Shown here: positions 1 to 8,744 of the stretch, one piece after another
Layout of the letters: each line of letters starts with the position of its first letter
Position numbering within the stretch: the stretch's first letter is position 1
Assembly: GCF_000620625.1 (NCBI RefSeq)
Contig: NZ_JIAW01000002.1
Span: 372,001-436,000 of the forward strand
Length of the DNA stretch: 64,000 nucleotides
Direction: 5' to 3'
Source of the DNA: Mycobacterium sp. URHB0044
GTDB taxonomy: Bacteria; Actinomycetota; Actinomycetes; Mycobacteriales; Mycobacteriaceae
Translations under genes and position numbers: made by a program
Notes under the pieces: generated by a model
Told to the model about the DNA's origin: nothing
Databases searched by the model: none
What the model saw: the letters and a program-made list of their open reading frames with translations, nothing else

Positions 1-2
1 TC

Positions 3-413
3 GAGCGGCTCGGTGGAACCAGGATGGCCGCGCACGTCGCGCGAGCCCGCCTGAGCTATGGGGAGTGGCTGCGCCGCGCCGACAGGCGCGATGACGCGCG
101 GGAACAACTCAGGTCTGCCCACGCTAGCTTCGCTGCCATGGGGGCCAACGGATTCGCCGAACGTGCCAGGCACGAGCTCCTCGCGACGGGGGAGAAGGTG
201 CGTAGGCGAGCCGGCCCAGGCAGTGCCGACCTGACTCCGCAGGAGGAACAGATCGCGCAACTGGCCCGGCAGCGCCGCACCAACCCCGAGATCGGTGCCG
301 AGCTGTTCCTCAGCGCGCGCACGGTGGAATGGCACCTACGCAAGATCTTCGCCAAACTCGAGATCAAGTCGCGTAGGGAATTGGATGCGGCGCTAGCCGA
401 CCGCGGGGCGTGA
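3..413 (+). CDS. LuxR-family regulator, C-terminal part (5' end outside window)
   Basis: Open from the left window edge in this frame. The visible 136 residues match the C-terminus of the complete 917-residue regulator at 3478-6231 almost position by position, including the SYGEWLRR stretch and the LuxR helix-turn-helix (LTPQEEQIAQLA, then TVEWHLR.IFAKLEI). The first ATG at 24 is internal to the paralogous alignment, so it is not the real start; the gene is cut by the window, not visibly broken. By homology it is an AAA/STAND-type transcription regulator whose ATPase and helical-repeat domains lie upstream. Its stop overlaps the convergent gene at 393 by 21 bp. The family is certain; the signal it senses is unknown. 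Confidence 0.88.
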   Translation, partial: ERLGGTRMAAHVARARLSYGEWLRRADRRDDAREQLRSAHASFAAMGANGFAERARHELLATGEKVRRRAGPGSADLTPQEEQIAQLARQRRTNPEIGAELFLSARTVEWHLRKIFAKLEIKSRRELDAALADRGA

Positions 414-1292
414 TTGCGTCCCCTCGCACTGAGGGGCGACGTAGATGTCCTCGGCTGGTACGGAGGCGAGACCGAGTTCTGCAGCAACTGCATCGATCCC
501 GTGCTGCGCGACGGTGAGGTTCACCCGCCCGCTGGGGGTGAAGTGTGGGCCGACGTAGCGCTCGTAGTACTGCTGCACTTCGTCGCGCGTCAGACGGTCG
601 AGGAACGTGGCGAGGTAATCGACGGTCAGGCTTGGCTTGGCGGCGATCGTCTGAAGGGCCCGATCGTTCGCCCGCACCAGCGCCTGCAGCGCGGGACTGT
701 CCAGCGGGATGTGGGCGGGGTCCACTGCGATGCCCACGGTGGGAATCTGGACGTAATCGCCGACCCAGGCGAGGACGTGGAACCCTTCTTCCGCGGCGAC
801 CTGCTCGGGGGAAAACGTAGTACCCACACAGGCGGCGTCGATCGAGCCGTCCCGAAGTCGCCGAAGATCCATCTGATAGTTGACGGGAAGTCGCGCAAGG
901 CATTCCAGGTCACGATCGGGATCGAGACCGTGCTCGCGCAAGACGATTCTGGTGAACCAGCCCGGCGCGGTCTGGGCGGGATGGACCGCGACGCGACGCC
1001 CGCGCAGATGCGCCATCGAGGTCACCTCCGCGTTGCCGACGAACCAGAACAGCGGGCGGTGCGTATTGACGCTGAGCACCTTCCAGTCGACGGCGCCCGT
1101 CAGCCGGTGCAACACGGCGCGGCCCAGGCCGATCGACGCGCCGCGTCGCAGCCGCTCTGGGCCCCAGCCGATCCCGTTCCGGATCGCGACGTGGACCCCT
1201 TCTTCCTCGTAGTAGCCCTCCTGGTCGGCCACTTGGGCGACCAGCTCCTCGTGGACGCCACGTTCGACGTAGGCGAGATCGATCGTCTCCAC
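393..1292 (-). CDS. NMT1/THI5-like substrate-binding protein
   Basis: 299-residue protein with the fold pattern of NMT1/THI5/SsuA-type periplasmic binding proteins: early ETIDLAYVERG, then a GVHVAIRNGIGWGPE segment, and LRGRRVAVHP followed by GWFTRIVLREHGLDP, the typical lobe-crossing motif. There is no signal peptide or lipobox, and no permease or ATPase neighbour, so a transport role is doubtful; a cytoplasmic ligand-binding or decarboxylase-like role is possible. I chose GTG 1292 because AAGGAG lies 8 nt upstream and it follows the SDR stop by 25 bp; the longer ATG at 1367 would overlap the SDR gene. Third gene of the operon 2800-393. Ligand unknown. Confidence 0.75.
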   Translation of the reverse strand: METIDLAYVERGVHEELVAQVADQEGYYEEEGVHVAIRNGIGWGPERLRRGASIGLGRAVLHRLTGAVDWKVLSVNTHRPLFWFVGNAEVTSMAHLRGRRVAVHPAQTAPGWFTRIVLREHGLDPDRDLECLARLPVNYQMDLRRLRDGSIDAACVGTTFSPEQVAAEEGFHVLAWVGDYVQIPTVGIAVDPAHIPLDSPALQALVRANDRALQTIAAKPSLTVDYLATFLDRLTRDEVQQYYERYVGPHFTPSGRVNLTVAQHGIDAVAAELGLASVPAEDIYVAPQCEGTQSRPAVG

Positions 1293-1317
1293 GGTCCACA
1301 CTCCTTCCAGGAATTCG

Positions 1318-2079
1318 CTAAAAGAGTCCTCGGCGGGCGCCGCCATCGAGAGCGAGAGTGGCGCCATGCAGCGCGTCGGCCTCGGGCGCCAGCAGTTGGG
1401 TTACAGCCCAGCCCACTTCGTCGACCGTGGTGAGTCGACCCAACGGTGACTGGCGTCGGTATTCGTCGAGGACGGTCTCGACGCTGACGCCGCGCGCCTG
1501 AGCCGCGACGTCGGCGAAGCGACGAAGCCGATCGGTCTCCAAGACGCCGGGCGCTACCAGGTGCACGGTGACACCGCGCGGCCCGTAGGCGTCGGCGAGC
1601 TGGCGGACGAGGTTGGCCAGAGCAGCATTCGTGACACCGGCCGCGCAGGTTTGCGGCGTGGGTTCTGAACCGAAATGGCCGCCGATCGCGACGATCCGCG
1701 AGCCGGTCACGAATCGGTCCTCGACAGCACGAATGAGGCGTAACAAGCCGCCGAGCTTCAACGACACCGACCGTCCCAAGGTGTCCGGGTCGATCGTGGC
1801 CAGGGGTGGACTGGCAGGTTCGGCTGCCGCTTGCACCACCATCCCGACTCGTCCGGAGACGGCTGCTGCGATTGCGTCGCCGGACGAATCGTCACCGATG
1901 TCGGCAGGGCATGGCGTGATCCCATCGTCGGCTGCGCCCAACTGCACGAGGCGTTCCCGATCACGCGCCACGGCAACCACCGGAACGGTGGCGTGGCGCA
2001 GTCGCGCGACTATGGCGGCACCGATCTCTCCGGTCGCCCCCACCACGACGACCTGCCCGTCAACGGGTGTCCGCATCAT
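1318..2079 (-). CDS. SDR-fold protein lacking the YxxxK catalytic pair
   Basis: 253 residues with an N-terminal Rossmann motif GATGEIG (residues 14-20) and the C-terminal SDR signature region [15 protein letters not shown], so the fold is short-chain dehydrogenase/reductase. Where the catalytic Tyr-x-x-x-Lys should sit, the sequence reads A-G-V-T-N just before AALANLV, so both catalytic residues appear replaced. It may be a degenerate or non-catalytic NAD(P)-binding partner. The start is the first of two adjacent ATG codons at 2079, 28 bp after the DJ-1-like gene; a longer in-frame ATG at 2133 would overlap that gene. Second gene of a three-gene minus operon. Confidence 0.8.
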   Translation of the reverse strand: MMRTPVDGQVVVVGATGEIGAAIVARLRHATVPVVAVARDRERLVQLGAADDGITPCPADIGDDSSGDAIAAAVSGRVGMVVQAAAEPASPPLATIDPDTLGRSVSLKLGGLLRLIRAVEDRFVTGSRIVAIGGHFGSEPTPQTCAAGVTNAALANLVRQLADAYGPRGVTVHLVAPGVLETDRLRRFADVAAQARGVSVETVLDEYRRQSPLGRLTTVDEVGWAVTQLLAPEADALHGATLALDGGARRGLF

Positions 2080-2107
2080 GGATTGGGGTTCGTCATGTGG
2101 CACACCC

Positions 2108-2800
2108 CTACGTGAGCTCTTTGAGGAATTCACGCGCCACCGGTCCCGCCGACGCGGGATTCTGGCCGGTGTAGAGATTGCGGTCGACGACGGTGTAGGG
2201 CTTCCACATCTGCCCGCGGGTGAAGTCCACGCCCAGCTTGACCAGTTCGTCCTCGCAGGTCCACCGTGCCTTGGCGCGCAAGCCGACCGCGTCCTCCTCG
2301 TCGTTGGTGAAACCGGTGACCCGGTAACCGCTGAACGGGCTGACGCCGTTGCGTCGGGTAGCGAGCATGGCGACCGGCGCGTGGCACACGATGGCCAGCG
2401 GCTTGCCGGACGCCAACGCCGCGATCAGCAACCTGCCCGAGTCGGCGTCCTGCCACAGGTCCTCCATCGGCCCGTGCCCACCGGGGTAGTAGACGGCGTC
2501 GTAGTCGTCGACGCGGGCCGTGGCGAGCGCAATGGGGTGCCGCAGTTCCTCGGCCGACCGCAACACCTCCTCCAGGTCGAGCGCAGTCTGCGCGCCGCCC
2601 GCCATCGCCGGGCGCAGGCTCATGGAATCGACGTGCGGCACCACCCCGCCGGGGCTCGCGACCACGACGTCGTGGCCCGCTCCGGTGAGTGCCGCGTACG
2701 GCGCGGCGAATTCCTCGGCCCAGTAGCCGGTGGGATGCCGCGTCCCGTCGGCAAGCGTCCAGTAGCTTGCACCGGTCACGACGAACAAGACCTTTGCCAT
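2108..2800 (-). CDS. DJ-1/PfpI superfamily protein (type 1 glutamine amidotransferase-like)
   Basis: 230 residues beginning [18 protein letters not shown]. It carries the Hsp31/glyoxalase III-like pattern: TGYWAEE with the conserved Glu near the N-terminus, [22 protein letters not shown] and the nucleophile elbow AIVCHAPVA holding the reactive Cys. Members act as glutathione-independent glyoxalase/deglycase enzymes or chaperones in the cytosol; which applies here cannot be read from sequence. Start ATG 2800 has GAAGAGG upstream; the longer in-frame start at 2893 runs into the promoter region shared with divergent msrB. First gene of the minus operon with the SDR-like and NMT1-like genes, which suggests a common aldehyde or metabolite stress role. 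Confidence 0.85.
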   Translation of the reverse strand: MAKVLFVVTGASYWTLADGTRHPTGYWAEEFAAPYAALTGAGHDVVVASPGGVVPHVDSMSLRPAMAGGAQTALDLEEVLRSAEELRHPIALATARVDDYDAVYYPGGHGPMEDLWQDADSGRLLIAALASGKPLAIVCHAPVAMLATRRNGVSPFSGYRVTGFTNDEEDAVGLRAKARWTCEDELVKLGVDFTRGQMWKPYTVVDRNLYTGQNPASAGPVAREFLKELT

Positions 2801-2944
2801 GGCGAGCACCTCTTCCCTGTCAATGCGATGACCCCAGCGTCGGCCAACGAGCTGCTCGTTCGCGCCCGTGGAAGTCACTGGTCCGATTCCCACCAGGGTG
2901 TTTCACGGGCGCGACGACCCGCTCGTGCGCGTCACGCTCGATCC

Positions 2945-3403
2945 ATGAACGAGGACTACAACCGCAACCCGGCTGCGGTGAACGCGCTCTCGCCGGAGCA
3001 GTACTACGTCACCCAGCAGGACGGCACCGAGCGGCCGTTCACGGGTGAATATCTGGACAATCACGAACCGGGCATCTACGTCGACGTCGTGTCGGGCGAG
3101 CCGCTGTTCGCGTCGGTGGACAAGTACGACAGCGGCACGGGATGGCCGAGTTTCACCAAGCCGATCGAGCAGCCTGATGGCTCGACGAACGTCCTTGAGG
3201 GTCCCGATCCGCACTACCCGACCCCGGTCACCGAACTCCGCTCGACGTTCGCCGACAGCCACCTCGGGCACGTATTCGACGACGGCCCGCCCGACGCGGG
3301 TGGACTGCGCTACTGCATCAACTCGGCCGCGCTGAGGTTCATCCCGGTCGACGACTTGGAGTCCGAGGGCTACGGCGCCTACGAAGCGCTCTTTACAGAC
3401 TGA
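2945..3403 (+). CDS. msrB: Peptide methionine-R-sulfoxide reductase, 1-Cys zinc-free form
   Basis: 152 residues covering one SelR/MsrB domain. Diagnostic blocks are [40 protein letters not shown] and [11 protein letters not shown], the last holding the catalytic Cys. The four zinc-binding cysteines of the E. coli-type enzyme are absent, and the resolving Cys of SGCGWPSF is Thr (SGTGWPSF), so regeneration probably depends on another thiol donor such as mycoredoxin, mycothiol or thioredoxin. It repairs Met-R-sulfoxide in cytosolic proteins. ATG 2945 is chosen because the reading frame upstream enters the opposite-strand DJ-1 gene. Divergent from that gene across 144 bp. Confidence 0.93.
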   Translation: MNEDYNRNPAAVNALSPEQYYVTQQDGTERPFTGEYLDNHEPGIYVDVVSGEPLFASVDKYDSGTGWPSFTKPIEQPDGSTNVLEGPDPHYPTPVTELRSTFADSHLGHVFDDGPPDAGGLRYCINSAALRFIPVDDLESEGYGAYEALFTD

Positions 3404-3477
3404 GGTCGCAGCACTTAACCCTGTTGCATCTCGTGCGCAGCGACTAGCATCTGACTGCCCTGACGAGAGGTCAGTCG

Positions 3478-6231
3478 ATGGATGGGCAGTTGCTGGGCCG
3501 CGAACGCGAATGCGCCGCAATCGACCAACTCCTCGTGCAGGTCCGCGAGGGGCGCAGTGGCGTGCTCATGTTGCGCGGTGAGCCGGGGATCGGCAAGACC
3601 GCCCTGTTGCGCCACATGTCCGACCGGACAACCGGATTCACCACCCTGCGGTGCACCGGTGTGGAATCGGCGATGGAATTGCCCTTCGCCGGCCTCCACG
3701 AACTGTGCTCGCCGTTGCTGACTTCGTTCGCTGATTTGCCTGAGTCGCAACGGGTTGCGCTGACCGTGTCGCTCGGATTGGCGGCGGGACCGAGCCCGGA
3801 CCGGCTGCAGGTGGCACTCGCCACGCTGGGTCTGCTGGCGGCGGCCGCCGAACAGAAACCGGTCCTGTGCGTCATCGAGGACGCCCATTGGCTGGATCAG
3901 GCCTCGGCTCAAGTCCTCGGCTTCGTCGGACGACGACTGCTCGCCGAACCGGTTGGGCTGGTGTTCGCCGCCCGTCCGCCCGTGACGATGCCCGATCCAC
4001 TCGCGGGTCTGCCGGAACTGGGCGTGGATGGTCTGGACACTCGCTCGTCGGGCGAGTTGCTGCGGTCGGCTGGCACGGTGACGGTCGATGAGGACGTCCG
4101 GGCTCGGATCATCGACGAGACCCGAGGCAATCCGCTCGCACTGCTCGAACTCGGCGCCACGATGGGGGCGGCGTCGTTCGCCGGCGGCTTCGCCACGCTC
4201 GCCGGCACCAGCCTGAGTGCTCGCATCGAAGACGAGTACCTCGCGCGCCTGAGCGACCTACCGCGAGATACGCAACGACTGGTCCTGCTGGCAGCCGCCG
4301 ACCCCGCAGGCGACGTCACGCTGATCCACCGCGCCGCTGCATCTCTTCACATGGGCATCGACGCCGCCGATTCCGCCGTCGACGCCGGTCTGCTGGCCAA
4401 GGGCGGGACGTTGAGATTTCGTCATCCGCTGTTGCGCTCGGGCGTCTATCGGGCGGCCAGCGTGGACGAACGGCGCACGGCCCACGGCGCTCTCGCCGCC
4501 GCGACTGACGGGGACGTCGACCCGGACCGACGGGCATGGCACCGCGCCTACGCGGCGTCTGCCGCCGACGAGGAGGTCGCCGCCGAGCTGATCGGCTCGG
4601 CAGGCCGCGCGCACGCCAGAGGGGGCGCAGCGGCGGCCGCAGCATTCTTGGAGCGCGCGGTGGCGCTGACGCCCGAGCCGGGCGACCGCGCCCCTCGCGC
4701 GCTTGCCGCCGCAGAGGCCAAGTTCGCGGTCGGTGACCTGCAGGCCGCCGCCAAACTGCTGGCGCAAGCCGAAAGCGGCCCATTGGGTGCAATCGACCGG
4801 GCGAAGGTCGACCTGATCCGCGGCGCGATGGCGTTCACGCAATACCGGGGCGGCGACGCGCCAGCACTGTTGTTCAAGGCGGCCAAGGGTTTTCAACCGT
4901 TGGACCTCGAACTCGCCCGCCTGACGTACCTTCAGGCGCTCATCGCTGCGGGATACGCAGGACGGCTCGGCGACTCGGACCTCCGGGTGCGCATCGCCCG
5001 GGCGGCGCAAGCACTTCCGTTGGATCCGGAACCGATTCCGGCGACGCATCTGCTGGTACATGGCATCGCGACGTGGTTGTCCGACGGTTACGTCGCGGCG
5101 GCCCCGGCGCTGAAGGAAGCAGTGCGGCGGCATCGCAGCGCGGCACCCGACCCGGGCGTGGTCGGTTTTGCCTTCAACGTCATGGCCATGCACCTGTGTG
5201 ACGACGTGGCCTGGTACGAGATGGTGATCGGCCAGGTGGACCTGGCCCGGGAGAGCGGAATGCTCAGCTGGCTGCCGTTGGCGCTGGATTCGTTGGCCGA
5301 GTTCTACGTCCACGCGGGCGAGTTCGCCAGGGCAGAGGCGTTGGTGGCGGAGGTCGACCGAATCGACCCAGTGGTGGCCGCCGCGACCGCGCCGCGCATC
5401 GCGTTTCTGATCGCCGCGTGGCGTGGGGACGCCCCGGCGGCGCGCGGAGCGCTCGAGGCAGTCGTCGAGTCGGCAGAGGACCGAGGCGAGGGGTGGGCGC
5501 TGACGTATGCGGAGTACGGGAACGCGGTGCTCCACAACGGGCTCGCCGACTACGCTGCCGCAGCAGACGACGCCGAATATCCCAGCGCCAGCTTCGATCT
5601 CGAGCCCGGATACACGGTGCGTGCGCTGTTCGAACTCGTGGAGGCGGCAACGCGATGCGGGCACCGCGACCGCGCTGAGCTTGCGGCGGAACGGATGTCG
5701 GCGGTCGCCGCGGCCAGCGGCGGCGACTATGCCTGCGCCATGGACGCCAGGTGTCGCGCGATGCTCACCGATGGCGACGCCGCCGAGGAGTTGTACCGCG
5801 AAGCCATCGAGCGGTTCAGTCGGACGCGGATGGCCGTCCTGGTCGCGCGTTCCCGGCTGAGCTACGGCGAGTGGTTGCGACGCCAGAACCGCCGGATCGA
5901 CGCGCGCAAGCAATTGAAACCGGCATATGAGGCGCTGGCCCAGATGGGCGCGAACGGATTCGCCGCGCGGGCCCACGCCGAACTGGAGGCGACGGGGGAG
6001 AAGGTTCGTCGGCGCAGTGTTCCGTCAAGCGGAGAACTCACGCCGCAGGAAGAGCAGATCGCCCAACTCGCGCGGCGACGACGTACGAACCCCGAAATCG
6101 GCGCGCAGCTGTTCCTGAGTCCACGGACCGTGGAATGGCATCTGCGAAACATCTTCGCGAAGCTCGAGATCGGTTCCCGCCGCGAGATCGACACCGCGTT
6201 GGCGCGCCGAAAGTCTTCTCTCCTCGACTAA
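3478..6231 (+). CDS. Large ATP-binding LuxR-family transcriptional regulator (LAL/STAND type)
   Basis: 917 residues. The N-terminal AAA/NB-ARC-like domain has Walker A GEPGIGKT (34-41) and Walker B VLCVIEDAHWLD (from 129). The middle 400 residues are alanine-rich helical repeats of TPR type. The last 65 residues form a LuxR helix-turn-helix (LTPQEEQIAQLARRRRTNPE..., TVEWHLRNIFAKLEI). Such proteins are slow ATP-driven signalling switches that bind DNA once an effector is sensed. ATG 3478 sits 6-8 nt after GAGAGG. It is a paralogue of the truncated gene at the left window edge. The target genes may include the intervening operon, but no operator could be identified. Stands alone in its transcription unit. 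Confidence 0.93.
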   Translation: MDGQLLGRERECAAIDQLLVQVREGRSGVLMLRGEPGIGKTALLRHMSDRTTGFTTLRCTGVESAMELPFAGLHELCSPLLTSFADLPESQRVALTVSLGLAAGPSPDRLQVALATLGLLAAAAEQKPVLCVIEDAHWLDQASAQVLGFVGRRLLAEPVGLVFAARPPVTMPDPLAGLPELGVDGLDTRSSGELLRSAGTVTVDEDVRARIIDETRGNPLALLELGATMGAASFAGGFATLAGTSLSARIEDEYLARLSDLPRDTQRLVLLAAADPAGDVTLIHRAAASLHMGIDAADSAVDAGLLAKGGTLRFRHPLLRSGVYRAASVDERRTAHGALAAATDGDVDPDRRAWHRAYAASAADEEVAAELIGSAGRAHARGGAAAAAAFLERAVALTPEPGDRAPRALAAAEAKFAVGDLQAAAKLLAQAESGPLGAIDRAKVDLIRGAMAFTQYRGGDAPALLFKAAKGFQPLDLELARLTYLQALIAAGYAGRLGDSDLRVRIARAAQALPLDPEPIPATHLLVHGIATWLSDGYVAAAPALKEAVRRHRSAAPDPGVVGFAFNVMAMHLCDDVAWYEMVIGQVDLARESGMLSWLPLALDSLAEFYVHAGEFARAEALVAEVDRIDPVVAAATAPRIAFLIAAWRGDAPAARGALEAVVESAEDRGEGWALTYAEYGNAVLHNGLADYAAAADDAEYPSASFDLEPGYTVRALFELVEAATRCGHRDRAELAAERMSAVAAASGGDYACAMDARCRAMLTDGDAAEELYREAIERFSRTRMAVLVARSRLSYGEWLRRQNRRIDARKQLKPAYEALAQMGANGFAARAHAELEATGEKVRRRSVPSSGELTPQEEQIAQLARRRRTNPEIGAQLFLSPRTVEWHLRNIFAKLEIGSRREIDTALARRKSSLLD

Positions 6232-6265
6232 CCGTCGGCCGCCCGCGGCCCGCGGGTACTGAGCG

Positions 6266-7180
6266 TCAGGAGACGTCCAATACCGCCTTGCCTGGCACGC
6301 GGCGGCCAAGGAGCGCTTCGGCGGCAGCCGTCACGTTGTCCCACGAGTCGCGCAGCCCGATCTGTGGATCCAATTGCCCGGCGGCCAGCAATTCGACCAG
6401 GTAGTGCAGGTCCGCACTGAAGGGCGCGCGAACCGTGAAGGGCTCCAAGCGCTTCCGTGCCCCGCGATTGCGTTCCACCTCGAAGTCTATGGTGGTGGGC
6501 TGGTTGGACGCCATGCCGATCGACTGCACCGAGCCGCCGTCGCCGACGAGGCCGAACGCCTGGGCCAGCAGCGGACCACCCACGTTGTCGAGAACGCCGA
6601 ACACGGGCTCGGTGACGGCGTCGAGCCCGACGGTCACCTCGGCAGCACCCAGTTCCGCCAACCCGGCGCCCCTCGCTGCGCTGCCGACCGCCGCGATCAC
6701 GTGCGCACCGGCCCGCGCGGCGAGTTGCACGGCGAACCGGCCGACCCCTCCCGATGCCCCGGTGATGAGAACCCGCCGGCCCACCACGGGACCCAACGCT
6801 CGGAGTGCTTGCAGCGCAGTGACTCCGGCGACCGGAAGTGCGACGGCGTCGGCGAACTCCACCGCTTCCGGTAGTACGGCGAGGTTGCCCGTCGATGCCG
6901 CGCGGCGCTCTGCCCACCCGCCGGACCCGTTGAACGACACCACGCGCGTCCCAGGAGGCGGGCCGCTGCCGTCGGCCGCGGCTTGGACGACGACACCCGC
7001 CGCGTCCCATCCCGGCACCTCGCCAGGCTGGCGCATGCGCTCGATGAAGTGGATCTCGCCGAAGTTCAGTGCGATGGCTCGGACCTCGATCAGGGCTTCG
7101 CCGTCGGCGACGGTCGGTGGGTCCACCTCTCCGAAGCGCAGATTGATGGGAACCTGTGGGTCGTACACGACGGCGCGCAT
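6266..7180 (-). CDS. MDR-superfamily zinc-independent NADPH:quinone oxidoreductase-like
   Basis: 304 residues of medium-chain dehydrogenase/reductase fold. A GroES-like N-terminal domain (PGWDAAGVVV, GTRVVSFNGSGGWAE) is followed by a Rossmann domain with ITGASGGVGRFAVQLA. The cysteines and histidines that bind zinc in alcohol dehydrogenases are absent, placing it with the quinone oxidoreductase/enoyl reductase branch. It probably reduces small quinones or enones with NADPH in the cytosol. ATG 7180 is the only good start near the Rossmann-type N-terminus. The stop lies 35 bp beyond the stop of the convergent LuxR regulator. A strong hairpin at 7230-7261 separates it from the upstream SnoaL-like gene. 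Confidence 0.88.
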   Translation of the reverse strand: MRAVVYDPQVPINLRFGEVDPPTVADGEALIEVRAIALNFGEIHFIERMRQPGEVPGWDAAGVVVQAAADGSGPPPGTRVVSFNGSGGWAERRAASTGNLAVLPEAVEFADAVALPVAGVTALQALRALGPVVGRRVLITGASGGVGRFAVQLAARAGAHVIAAVGSAARGAGLAELGAAEVTVGLDAVTEPVFGVLDNVGGPLLAQAFGLVGDGGSVQSIGMASNQPTTIDFEVERNRGARKRLEPFTVRAPFSADLHYLVELLAAGQLDPQIGLRDSWDNVTAAAEALLGRRVPGKAVLDVS

Positions 7181-7229
7181 GCTTGTCGCAAACCCTCAGG
7201 CCTGCGAGATTATTCCGCCGCAACGCCAA

Positions 7230-7261
7230 CCGGCGCCGACCACGGCGGTGGTCAGCGCCGG
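7230..7261 (-). terminator. Strong GC hairpin between SnoaL-like and MDR genes
   Basis: CCGGCGC-C-GACCAC, loop GGCG, GTGGTC-A-GCGCCGG: thirteen paired bases with one internal mismatch. It begins 11 bp past the stop of the SnoaL-like gene and 50 bp before the MDR start. There is no T-run after it, so it fits a tract-less terminator or mRNA-stabilising stem better than a classical intrinsic terminator. Confidence 0.55.
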
Positions 7262-7272
7262 CGGCGTCGTGG

Positions 7273-7641
7273 TCAGATGGCTGCTGGCACCTTGTCGAGG
7301 AAGCCCAATACGGTCTGGATGCGACCGGCGTCATCGATCACGGCGACGTCGAATCCGACGATAGGTGCGGTCTCACCGGCCGGTCCCAGCTCCCAACCGA
7401 ACCGGACCTGGTCGTGGTGGCCGTCGACCGGACCGGCCAGGCGAAACACGAAGCCCGGGAACTGTTGCTGCACGGCGCCAATGGTGGCAGCGATCGCCTC
7501 CCGACCCTCGGCCACTGCCAGCGGGTCGACGTAGCGGGCGTCCTCGGAGTACAGCCGATCGACCGCCGCGCGACGGGCCGTCGGATCGGTCGCGTTCCAG
7601 CTGTCGATGTAACCCTGTGCAAGGTCGTCGTAAGCAGTCAT
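7273..7641 (-). CDS. SnoaL-like/NTF2-fold polyketide-cyclase-like protein
   Basis: 122 residues with the NTF2/SnoaL pattern: an N-terminal helix TAYDDLAQGYIDSWNATDP, then YVDPLAVAEGREAIAATIGAVQQQFPGFVF, then a beta-sheet half ending in GRIQTVLGFLDK. Members are small cone-shaped enzymes or binding proteins (isomerases, cyclases, ester hydrolases). ATG 7641 has GAGAGG just upstream; the longer frame to 7710 adds a Gly/Pro-rich extension unlike the family. Same strand as the MDR oxidoreductase downstream, separated by the hairpin at 7230-7261. No catalytic assignment is possible. Confidence 0.8.
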   Translation of the reverse strand: MTAYDDLAQGYIDSWNATDPTARRAAVDRLYSEDARYVDPLAVAEGREAIAATIGAVQQQFPGFVFRLAGPVDGHHDQVRFGWELGPAGETAPIVGFDVAVIDDAGRIQTVLGFLDKVPAAI

Positions 7642-7754
7642 GGGGAGCCTCTCTTGCCTCGGCGGTCCGGCCTCTCCGGCACCGACACCACTACCTTGGC
7701 TGGGCGTCATGCCGCGTGTCGATTACCCGCCGGGTAGTTGAATTGGCCTCGGGT

Positions 7755-8744
7755 CTACCGGGGTTCCATGCCTGCCGCGCGGTACGCGGAGTCGATCAGG
7801 GCCATGTTCGCGACGGCGTCGGCCGTGCCGAAGGGCAGTGGCGTGCCGTGCTCTACGTGATCGGCGAAGGCCGCCAACTGGTAGACGTAGGAGGGCCGTG
7901 TGCCCAGGCGTTCCACCGTGCTGCCATGCGGGGTGTTGACGGTGATCCTGTCGTCGTGGTGCGGCTTGATGAAGTCGTGCACCAGCAGATCCCCGGCCGT
8001 GCCGACGATGCGCATGGTGAACGAACGGTCTTCTGCCACCATTGAATTGGCGGACAATCCGGTGGCGCCGCCGGGGAACGCGAGCTCGACGTCACACCAG
8101 CCGTCGACGCCGGGGACGTGCTGATCGGCATGCGCGTGGGTGATGGACGGCCGCCCGCCGATGCCGGGCACCTCGAGGCGGCCCAGCGACCGCATCACGT
8201 GCAGGCCGTAGCAGCCCAGGTCCATCAAGGCGCCGCCCGCCATCTCGAGCGACCAGCGCGGATCGTCGTCGCTCGGCGCCGGCATCGCCATCCGCACCTC
8301 GACGTGGGTGATGTCGCCCAAGGTGCCGTCGGCGGCCAACCCGAACGCGCGCGCGGTGACGGGATGGAAGTAGTAGTGGAAGGCCTCCAGCACGGTCACG
8401 CCTGCGGCGTCGGCGGCCTCGGCGACCTGCCACGCCTCGGATTGGTTGCGCGCGAAGGGCTTTTCAGTCAACACCGGCTTTCCCGCCTTGACGGCGGCGA
8501 GGTTCCACGGCGCATGCAACGAATTGGCCAGCGGGTTGTAGAGGACGTCGACGTCGGGGTCGTCGATGAGGTCCTGGTAGGAGGCGACGACGCGTTCCAC
8601 GCCGTGCTTCTCGGCGAACGCCTCCGCCCTGACCCGATCCCGCGCCGCCACGGCCACCAGGCGGTGGCCGAGTTCGGCGGCAGGTCCCACGATCGCCAAC
8701 TCCGCGATCCGCGACGCACCGAGCACCCCGATGCGCAGGGTCAT
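7755..8744 (-). CDS. Gfo/Idh/MocA-family oxidoreductase
   Basis: 329 residues. The NAD(P)-binding N-terminus reads RIGVLGASRIAELAIVG, and the family lysine lies in TEKPFARN. The C-terminal alpha/beta dimerisation domain contains MDLGCYGLHVMRSLG. These enzymes oxidise or reduce hydroxyls of sugars, inositols and related cyclitols. The start ATG 8744 overlaps the stop of the IolE-like gene by 4 bp (ATGA), so translation is coupled; the longer frame to 8849 runs inside that gene. Last of four tightly packed genes reading from 11777. Substrate unknown, probably the product of the preceding IolE-like enzyme. Confidence 0.9.
   Translation of the reverse strand: MTLRIGVLGASRIAELAIVGPAAELGHRLVAVAARDRVRAEAFAEKHGVERVVASYQDLIDDPDVDVLYNPLANSLHAPWNLAAVKAGKPVLTEKPFARNQSEAWQVAEAADAAGVTVLEAFHYYFHPVTARAFGLAADGTLGDITHVEVRMAMPAPSDDDPRWSLEMAGGALMDLGCYGLHVMRSLGRLEVPGIGGRPSITHAHADQHVPGVDGWCDVELAFPGGATGLSANSMVAEDRSFTMRIVGTAGDLLVHDFIKPHHDDRITVNTPHGSTVERLGTRPSYVYQLAAFADHVEHGTPLPFGTADAVANMALIDSAYRAAGMEPR

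Noticed and set aside
4258..5976. 572-codon minus frame opposite the LuxR-type regulator
   Set aside because: Antisense shadow with Arg/Gly/Val bias, no motifs.
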